Below are positions 1 to 5,764 of a DNA stretch of 7,060 nt, piece after piece. The notes beneath the pieces were generated by a model. It was not told where the DNA came from and ran no database searches. It saw only the letters and a list, made by a program, of their open reading frames with translations. This stretch comes from UBA8108 sp965659285 (GTDB lineage: Bacteria; Planctomycetota; UBA8108), in contig CBFHWB010000189.1 of the NCBI GenBank assembly GCA_965659285.1, positions 1-7,060 on the forward strand. Reading direction: 5' to 3'. A program made the position numbers and the translations under genes. The stretch's first letter is position 1; every line of letters begins with the position of its first letter.

Positions 1-653
1 AGGCGTGGCTTGAAACCCCGCGGCCGAAGATCGATTCCGGCGTTGCCGGGAAGCTCAATCGCAACGTTCCGCTGGAGCGCCTGGGGGAGTACCTTCGCAC
101 CATGTATGACATTATCGTCCTGGCCTTTCAGACCGACATGACCCGTGTTGTGACCTTCAATACCGGGAATGAAGGAACGGGACCCGCGGTGCCGGAGATC
201 GGCGTCAAGCGCGACCGGCACTCACTTTCGCATCACAACGGCAACAAGGAAGCTCTCGAACAGCTCACACGAAGCGACGAATTCAATGTGCTTCAATTCG
301 CCTACTTCCTCCAGCGGCTCTCCGAGGTTCGTGATGGTGACGGACCGCTGCTCGATACGACCCTGGCTCTTTACGGTAGCGGCCTGTCCTACGGAAACAG
401 CCACGGGACGACCAGCTTGCCGCTGGTGCTGGCGGGAGGCGCGGGGCTTGGCCTCAAGCATGGTTCCCATGTTGATTACAACCAGCAGGTCAAGGGGTTT
501 AAGGGTTATGGCCAGGGTGTGGGCGTCTATCACAGCCCGGTCAACAACAAGGCGCATTTCAGCAACCTGCTGCTGACCATCGCCCAGAAGATGGGTGTTG
601 AAACCAAAGCTTTCGCGGATTCTAACGGTGTGCTCTCCGAGGTTCTTTCATGA
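1..653 (+). CDS. DUF1552 family protein, C-terminal part (5' end outside window)
   Basis: The reading frame is open from base 3 to the TGA at 651-653, giving 216 visible residues; the N-terminus lies upstream of the window. The internal ATG at 102 is not the start, because family-like sequence precedes it (GVAGKLNRNVPLERLGEYLR just before MYDIIVLAFQTDM). The C-terminal half shows the usual DUF1552 landmarks: TDMTRVVTF, a histidine-rich HSLSHHNGN segment, then LALYGSGLSYGNSHGTTSLP followed by LVLAGG. DUF1552 proteins resemble DUF1501 proteins and belong with alkaline-phosphatase/sulfatase-like folds; they are typically exported by the Tat route and encoded beside DUF1592-type cytochromes, as here. 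The enzymatic role is unknown. The stop overlaps the start of the next gene (ATGA, 650-653), implying coupled translation. Family assignment is confident; any reaction would be a guess. Confidence 0.93.
   Translation, partial: AWLETPRPKIDSGVAGKLNRNVPLERLGEYLRTMYDIIVLAFQTDMTRVVTFNTGNEGTGPAVPEIGVKRDRHSLSHHNGNKEALEQLTRSDEFNVLQFAYFLQRLSEVRDGDGPLLDTTLALYGSGLSYGNSHGTTSLPLVLAGGAGLGLKHGSHVDYNQQVKGFKGYGQGVGVYHSPVNNKAHFSNLLLTIAQKMGVETKAFADSNGVLSEVLS
639..642 (+). promoter_or_regulatory. Probable ribosome binding site for the gene at 650
   Basis: A GAGG sequence lies seven bases before the ATG at 650, inside the end of the DUF1552 gene. With the ATGA stop/start overlap it supports 650 rather than the in-frame ATG at 686 as the start. 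The motif is short and could be chance in GC-rich DNA. Confidence 0.45.
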
Positions 654-1870
654 GGAGACGAGGGCCAGGCAAGGTCTTCCCCGGCATGATTCGCCGGGTG
701 CCGGCTGTGATGCTTCTCGTTACGGTCTTCCTGGCGTGGGGAAACGCGCCGGCGATTGCCGATGAGAAAGCTGACGCGTTACGGGACCACATCCCTGAAC
801 CGGGAGTTTTTCCGCCGAAAGGCGCGGGAGTTCATCTGGATGGAGACCTGGTGTTCAGCGATCCCATCAATCGCAGGGGCGCCATCCGCAAAGGAGGCAA
901 TGTGCCGCGGCACTATTTCGCCATGCTTCCTTACGGAATGGTTCGGTATCACGGAGCCCCGGCGGATGTGCGAGATATTCCGCCAGGGACGCACATGCAC
1001 GGTCGATTCCTGCTGCCGATGAAAGGCGAAGAGGAGGCTATTCCGCTTTCAGAAAAACAATTAAAACGGCATCCCAGCGCTCGCCATAATCATGTGATCC
1101 TGCTCGAGGACGATGTCAGCTTCTATTCCCGGCAGGGCCGGTCCTGGAAAGTTCTCGGATTTGAGCAGGGGGCCGGCCCCGCGCCGCGGCTGAAGCTCTC
1201 AGTCGAGCCGGTCGGCCCGGAAATCGAGGGAGGCATCAACAAGGCTGCGCTCTTCGACATCGATGGATCCACTCGGATATGGAAAGGCGGCCGGTTGGTG
1301 GGAAGGGATCAGGTCGCGCCCGGCCAGCAGGTCCAGGTCAACCTGACCTGGGGACCTTTCGACAGCCTGGCCACTACGGATATCTGGCTCGATGACGAGA
1401 GCCTGGCGGCCTTCAGGGAGGTGCAGCGGCAGCGTCATCTGCGGCTCATTCGCTCACGGTTCTTACCCGGCTGGGTCGACGCTGTGAAAAATGGCGATAC
1501 CGGTGGCGGTGAGATCACGGTCACTTTTTTCGGGGGGATGGATCCATCTCTCTACTCGGACATCCGCGGCATGAAGGGTGGGAAGAGGACCACGAAGATC
1601 TGTAACGCTGAGACGACCCTGCGAACCTGGGGCTATCACCAGGAGTATTCTTCTCACGGAAATCTACTGGAGTGGAAAGAGACTGAGAATCCGCCGCCGG
1701 GCAGCAGCGGCTTCCAGGCCCGGTTTAAGGTCGGCCAGATGCTCGATGGGTTCCGCCCAGGCCGGATTGTTCGAGCCAAGGGGCCCTGGACCTATGTCCT
1801 GTTGCCCCACGATGAATGCATCATGGCTCCCGAAGACCTGGAGCGATCCAGGAGAATGGTTCTACCATGA
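650..1870 (+). CDS. Exported protein of unknown function with repeated OB-fold-like modules
   Basis: This 406-residue protein has a basic N-terminus (MRRRGPGK), a hydrophobic stretch at about residues 17-31 and a plausible signal peptidase site after AIA (residues 35-37), so it is probably secreted. I know no named function. Three beta-rich segments look like divergent copies of one module: about 62-122 (LDGDLVFSDPINRRGAIR to DIPPGTHMHGRF), 181-234 (LKLSVEPVGP to QVAPGQQVQVNLTW) and 288-376 (EITVTFFGGMDPS to GFRPGRIVRAKG). Each opens with a strand and ends in a PG turn followed by a strand, recalling DUF5666/OB-like proteins. A charged helical linker (about 244-275) separates the second and third. 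Histidines at 88, 101, 115, 117, 146 and 148 could bind metal, but this is inference. The gene overlaps both neighbours by ATGA, so it probably works with the DUF1552 and cytochrome proteins. The start at 650 is chosen for coupling; ATG 686 would still leave a signal peptide. Confidence 0.88.
   Translation: MRRRGPGKVFPGMIRRVPAVMLLVTVFLAWGNAPAIADEKADALRDHIPEPGVFPPKGAGVHLDGDLVFSDPINRRGAIRKGGNVPRHYFAMLPYGMVRYHGAPADVRDIPPGTHMHGRFLLPMKGEEEAIPLSEKQLKRHPSARHNHVILLEDDVSFYSRQGRSWKVLGFEQGAGPAPRLKLSVEPVGPEIEGGINKAALFDIDGSTRIWKGGRLVGRDQVAPGQQVQVNLTWGPFDSLATTDIWLDDESLAAFREVQRQRHLRLIRSRFLPGWVDAVKNGDTGGGEITVTFFGGMDPSLYSDIRGMKGGKRTTKICNAETTLRTWGYHQEYSSHGNLLEWKETENPPPGSSGFQARFKVGQMLDGFRPGRIVRAKGPWTYVLLPHDECIMAPEDLERSRRMVLP
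1850..1854 (+). promoter_or_regulatory. Probable ribosome binding site for the cytochrome gene at 1867
   Basis: AGGAG lies twelve bases before the ATG at 1867, within the last codons of the preceding gene. The spacing is slightly long. It favours 1867 over the more upstream in-frame ATG at 1816, whose extra 17 residues are polar and would precede the signal peptide. Confidence 0.5.
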
Positions 1871-4263
1871 CCAGGAGGCGCACGGCTTCGCCAGGCGCCG
1901 AGTTGAAGGGCATGGCGCGACTTGCAAGTGTCATCGTCATGAGCTCACTCTGCTTGTTGGCTAATACCGCGACCGCGCTGGAGCCGGTGGATAGCAAGAC
2001 CCGGCAATTTCTGGAATCGCACTGCTTTCGGTGCCATGGCAGCAAGGCACAGAAGGCCAAGTTTCGACTCGATAACCTCTCGACTGATTTCTCGGATCCG
2101 CAGGTCGCGCAGAAGTGGGGTGAGGTGGTGTTCCGGATCAACGCAGGGGAGATGCCGCCGAAGAAGGAGCCCCAGCCGGGCGCCGCTGAACTCGGCAGGA
2201 CAGCCGAAATGATAACGAAGAAGATTCGTGAAGGCGCCGCGGCTCGCATGGCGAGACGCGGGCTGCTGGAACACTACCGCCTGAGCCGCCAGGAGTACGC
2301 CCACACTGTCTACGATCTGCTCGGCGTGGTGTTTGATGTTGAGGCGCCGGGGGCGTTCAACGAGGATCCGCTCTGGCACGGGTTCGACCGTATCGGCGCG
2401 CTGCTTTCTACCGCGCCCTCGCACATTGACCGGTATTTCACGGCTGCCGATACCGTGGTGGACCTGGCGTTTCCCGATCGTGAGCTTCCCTCAAAAATTG
2501 TCCGGAGAGCCCCTGAAAAAGGAACACGGCAACTTCTTCAGCTGGGAGAAGGCTGGGGCGCCTTCGATATACGCAACCCGGGCCGCTACCGGATCAGGAT
2601 TCGCGTAAGCGGGCTGTCGGCTTTCACGGGCCGGGCGCCGCGGTTGTCCATCTGGCACCACCAGCGCAAGAAATCGTTCGCTGGAGTCGAGCTGGCCGGC
2701 TCCGAGGATAAACCGGAAACAATCGAAATTGAGGCTTTGTTCTCCGCGGGACATTACCAGGTTCGCAACCACGCTCGATCGCAGAGACACCCCAACGGCG
2801 CCTACCGGCTGTTCAGGAACGAAGAGGTTCCCGCCGGGAAGCCCCTGGCTTCTTTGAAAGGCGGCTTCCTGTCGACACGAACCAAGATCGTCGACGAGAA
2901 AGGCCGGCCGGTGATGCCCCTCTTGCTCGTGGATTGGGTGGAGGCCGAAGGCCCGTTAATTTCGGAGGTCGTTCAAGCTCGGCGTATGGGGGTGATTCCC
3001 GAAAATGAAGCTGGCCGGAAGGAGGCTCAGGGCAGCCTGAAGCGTTTCGCGCAGCGGGCGTGGCGCCGACCGGTGTCTGATTCCGAGATCGAGCCCTATA
3101 TTGAATTCATCTCCGCTGAGCAGGAGGCGGGCGAAACGTTTCGAAAAGCCTATAAATCAGCCTTGTCGAGCATGCTGGTCGCTCGCAGCTTCCTTAATCT
3201 CGAAGAAGGTTCCCCCGGGAAGTCTCGCCCGAAGGTGAATGACTTTGAGCTGGCCAGCCGGCTCTCCTATTTCCTCTGGAGCTCGATGCCGGATGAGAAG
3301 CTCTTCGCCGCGGCGCAGAGCGGTGAACTTAACACCCCCGATCGGTTGGCCGCGGAGTTGGACAGGATGATCGCCGACCCGAAGATTCAACGCTTCCTCG
3401 ATTCGTTCCCCCGGCAGTGGCTGCAATTGCACCGGGTTGGCATGTTCCAGCCCGATCCCAAGCTCTACCCTGGATACGATCCCTGGCTGGAAGAGAGCAT
3501 GGTGATGGAGACCACGGCCTACATCGAGGAGATGTTCAGGAAGAACCTGCCGATTCGAGAGGTGGTTGACTCGAACTGGACGATGCTTAATTCCCGGCTT
3601 GCTATCCACTACGGCCTGTCGACGCCCGGGCAGGCGAAGCTCGCGCGGGTGCGGTTGGGTCCGAGATCCCAGCGAGGAGGCGTGCTGACCCATGCCTCCA
3701 TCCTCTCGCTGACATCTGACGGTACCCGCCATCGGCCCGTTCACCGGGGTGCCTGGGTCTCCGAGGCGATCCTGGCCCACACGCCCTTGCCGCCGCCGCC
3801 GAACGTGGACCCGCTGGAGCCGGTGGAAAAGGACCAGCCGAAAACAACGATTCGTTCCCAGCTGGAAGCCCACGCGACAACCCCCAGTTGCGTTTCCTGC
3901 CATGCGAAGATCGACCCCCTGGGGCTGGCCTTCGAAAATTTCGATGCCATTGGCCGCTGGAGGGAAACCGAACGTGTCGAAGGGGGAGTCGGCGACGATC
4001 CGCCGGTTGACGCATCAGGCGTCCTGCCGGGAGGGAAGGCCTTCGCCGATTCCTCTGAGTTCAAGAAACTGCTCGCCGAAGACGACGGCCGCCTGGCCGA
4101 AGCCTTCCTCGAGCAGTTGGCCACCTACGCCCTGAGGCGGGTCATGACCGTTGACGACACCCGGGAGCTCCGGTCGATCGTCGCGGCTGCGAAGGCGGAC
4201 GGCTATCGCCTGCAGAGCATGGTTCGAGGGCTCGTACTGTCGGAGTTGTTCCAGAAACGCTGA
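1867..4263 (+). CDS. Two-haem c-type cytochrome of the DUF1587/DUF1595/DUF1592/DUF1588/DUF1585 family
   Basis: This 798-residue protein is complete. A signal peptide (hydrophobic core about 19-35, possible cleavage after ATA near 37) exports it to where c-type haem is attached. In order: an N-terminal cytochrome domain with CFRCH (residues 53-57) and a candidate distal ligand Met96 in NAGEMPP; DUF1587 at about 137-201 (LSRQEYAHTVYDLLG); a beta-sandwich-like stretch at about 220-305; DUF1595 at about 389-445 (FAQRAWRRPVSD); DUF1592 at about 457-583 (ASRLSYFLWSSMPDE); DUF1588 at about 594-702 with a second haem motif CVSCH (675-679) in SCHAKIDPLGLAFENFD; and DUF1585 at about 725-798. Length and domain order are normal for this family, which is abundant in planctomycetes. 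Electron transfer is inferred from the haem motifs; donors, acceptors and substrate are unknown. The start at 1867 overlaps the previous stop (ATGA); ATG 1912, directly before the hydrophobic core, is an alternative. Confidence 0.95.
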   Translation: MTRRRTASPGAELKGMARLASVIVMSSLCLLANTATALEPVDSKTRQFLESHCFRCHGSKAQKAKFRLDNLSTDFSDPQVAQKWGEVVFRINAGEMPPKKEPQPGAAELGRTAEMITKKIREGAAARMARRGLLEHYRLSRQEYAHTVYDLLGVVFDVEAPGAFNEDPLWHGFDRIGALLSTAPSHIDRYFTAADTVVDLAFPDRELPSKIVRRAPEKGTRQLLQLGEGWGAFDIRNPGRYRIRIRVSGLSAFTGRAPRLSIWHHQRKKSFAGVELAGSEDKPETIEIEALFSAGHYQVRNHARSQRHPNGAYRLFRNEEVPAGKPLASLKGGFLSTRTKIVDEKGRPVMPLLLVDWVEAEGPLISEVVQARRMGVIPENEAGRKEAQGSLKRFAQRAWRRPVSDSEIEPYIEFISAEQEAGETFRKAYKSALSSMLVARSFLNLEEGSPGKSRPKVNDFELASRLSYFLWSSMPDEKLFAAAQSGELNTPDRLAAELDRMIADPKIQRFLDSFPRQWLQLHRVGMFQPDPKLYPGYDPWLEESMVMETTAYIEEMFRKNLPIREVVDSNWTMLNSRLAIHYGLSTPGQAKLARVRLGPRSQRGGVLTHASILSLTSDGTRHRPVHRGAWVSEAILAHTPLPPPPNVDPLEPVEKDQPKTTIRSQLEAHATTPSCVSCHAKIDPLGLAFENFDAIGRWRETERVEGGVGDDPPVDASGVLPGGKAFADSSEFKKLLAEDDGRLAEAFLEQLATYALRRVMTVDDTRELRSIVAAAKADGYRLQSMVRGLVLSELFQKR

Positions 4264-4268
4264 GGCGA

Positions 4269-4294
4269 CCTGGCGGAAACCGGCTCCGCTCAGG
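4269..4294. terminator. Possible hairpin between convergent operons
   Basis: CCTGGCGG at 4269-4276 can pair with CCGC (4286-4289) and CAGG (4291-4294), giving an eight-pair stem with one bulged T at 4290 and a nine-base loop. It fills the 26-base gap between the two converging stop codons and runs five bases into the end of the DUF1501 gene. No T-run follows on either strand, so it is not a classical intrinsic terminator. It could still act in both directions or protect 3' ends. Such short stems also arise by chance in GC-rich DNA. Confidence 0.3.
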
Positions 4295-5753
4295 CGATGA
4301 TCTCACGGATCGGGTGGCCGTAATCAATCTCCAGGCGTTTGCGGCCCGGCACGTCCAGGCGTCGAGGGTCGATGCCGAGCTGGTGCATGACGGTGGCGTG
4401 GAGATCGGTGATGTAGTGGCGTTTCTCAACGGCGTGAAAGCCGAGCTCGTCGGTGGCGCCGTGAACGACGCCTCCCTTGATTCCGCCGCCGGCCATCCAG
4501 ACGGAGAATCCGAAGTTGTGATGGCCGCGGCCATTGGAGCCCTGCAGGCCCGGGGTGCGGCCGAACTCCGAGCCCCAGACAACCAGCGTTTCATCGAGCA
4601 GGTTGCGCTGTTTCAGGTCGGCGAGGAGGCCCGCGATGGGCTTGTCCACCTTGGCGCAATTGGATGCATGGTTGCCCTTTAAGTTGCTGTGGGCGTCCCA
4701 CGCGCCGGCGCCTCCTCCGCCGTGGTAGATCTGTACGAAGCGGACTCCACGCTCGACCAGTCGCCGGGCGGTCATGCATAGCCGCCCGAAGGGTTTTGAG
4801 GGTCCCTTGTCGATGCCGTAGAGTTCGTGGGTGGCCTTGTCTTCGTCTTTCAGGTTGACGACCTCCGGGACGGCGGTCTGCATGCGGAAGGCGAGCTCGT
4901 AGGACTTGATCCGGGCGGCCAGCGCAGGGTCGTCGGTGTACTCCTTCGCCGACAGCCGGTTGAGACGCTGAAGCAGTTGCTGTGATTTCAGGCGCTGCTC
5001 GGCGTTGACCCCGGCAGCGGGGGTCGCGAAGGGCAGCGGGTTCTTCGGGTCGACCGAGAGGGTGACCCCGTCATGCTGCGGGCCGAGGTAGTTTGCTGCC
5101 TCGGTGGCTATGCCTCCGCAGCAGTCGCCGATCTTGTTTCCCATGACGATGAACTGCGGGAGGCTGTCGTTGAGCGACCCGAGGCCGTAATGAACCCAGG
5201 CGCCGATCGTCGGGAAGAAGCCGTCAAAACGGTTACGGCCGGTGTGGAATTGGAGCTGGGCATCGTGGTTGCTGGCCGTGGTCCACATCGAGCGAATGAC
5301 CGAGATGTCATCGATGTGTTTCGACAGGTGCGGCCACCAGTCGGAAACCTCGATGCCACTCTTGCCATGTTTTCCGTAGCCGACCTGCATGCCGTAGAGC
5401 TTCTCGTAGATCTTGCCGTTGGCGTCGCCCTTGACCAGCTCCAGGCGGTTCTTGATCAGGTCGGATTCGAGCGGGTTGGGGATCGGTATCTGGGCGACGG
5501 TCTTGCCGTTGTACTTGTTGAGCGCCGGCTTGGGGTCGAAGGTCTCCGTCTGGCTGACTCCGCCGGCCATGAACAGCCAGATAACGCTCTTTGCTTTCGG
5601 AGCGAAATGGGGTTTGCCATCAGGCGGGGACCACTCGCCGTTCTCAGCCCCCAGGAGGCCGTCACGCTGGAGCATCCCGGCGAGGGCGACGCCGGCGAAG
5701 CCGCTTCCAAGGTCCGAAAGAAATCGGCGGCGTGGTTGTGGTGCGTCCTGCAT
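4290..5753 (-). CDS. DUF1501 family protein with Tat signal (alkaline-phosphatase-like fold)
   Basis: This 487-residue protein is complete. Its N-terminus has a twin-arginine motif (RRRFL, residues 8-12) followed by a weakly hydrophobic, Gly/Ala-rich stretch to about 28, indicating Tat export in folded form. Family landmarks follow: IWLFMAGGVSQTETFDPKP (58-76), the SNHDAQLQFHTGRNR region (161-175), FGRLCMTARRLVERGVRFVQ (322-341), AWDAHSNLKGNH (351-362), VVWGSEFGRTP (391-401), GRGHHNFGFSVWMAGGGIKG (409-428) and HYITDLHATVMHQLGID (446-462). The Asp, His and Glu residues of the last motifs are the likely metal ligands of an alkaline-phosphatase/sulfatase-like site, by analogy. No substrate is known for the family. 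It starts 11 bases after the DUF1553 stop, and DUF1553-DUF1501 operons are common in Planctomycetota and Verrucomicrobiota. No strong ribosome binding site is visible, so it may depend on translation of the upstream gene. The start is fixed by the Tat motif. Confidence 0.95.
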   Translation of the reverse strand: MQDAPQPRRRFLSDLGSGFAGVALAGMLQRDGLLGAENGEWSPPDGKPHFAPKAKSVIWLFMAGGVSQTETFDPKPALNKYNGKTVAQIPIPNPLESDLIKNRLELVKGDANGKIYEKLYGMQVGYGKHGKSGIEVSDWWPHLSKHIDDISVIRSMWTTASNHDAQLQFHTGRNRFDGFFPTIGAWVHYGLGSLNDSLPQFIVMGNKIGDCCGGIATEAANYLGPQHDGVTLSVDPKNPLPFATPAAGVNAEQRLKSQQLLQRLNRLSAKEYTDDPALAARIKSYELAFRMQTAVPEVVNLKDEDKATHELYGIDKGPSKPFGRLCMTARRLVERGVRFVQIYHGGGGAGAWDAHSNLKGNHASNCAKVDKPIAGLLADLKQRNLLDETLVVWGSEFGRTPGLQGSNGRGHHNFGFSVWMAGGGIKGGVVHGATDELGFHAVEKRHYITDLHATVMHQLGIDPRRLDVPGRKRLEIDYGHPIREIIA

Positions 5754-5764
5754 TTGAAGGTCTC

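Noticed and set aside
1816..1866. Upstream ATG as start of the cytochrome gene
   Set aside because: It would add 17 residues before the signal peptide and a 55-base overlap with the preceding gene. The ATGA overlap at 1867 with AGGAG upstream is a better start.
3788..3800. GCC/CCG run resembling a microsatellite
   Set aside because: It encodes the proline run in the TPLPPPPNVD motif of DUF1588, which is a normal family feature.
3157..3903. 248-residue open frame on the minus strand opposite the cytochrome gene
   Set aside because: It lies wholly inside a confident conserved gene, has an Arg/Gly/His-rich composition typical of GC-rich antisense frames, and shows no recognisable domain.
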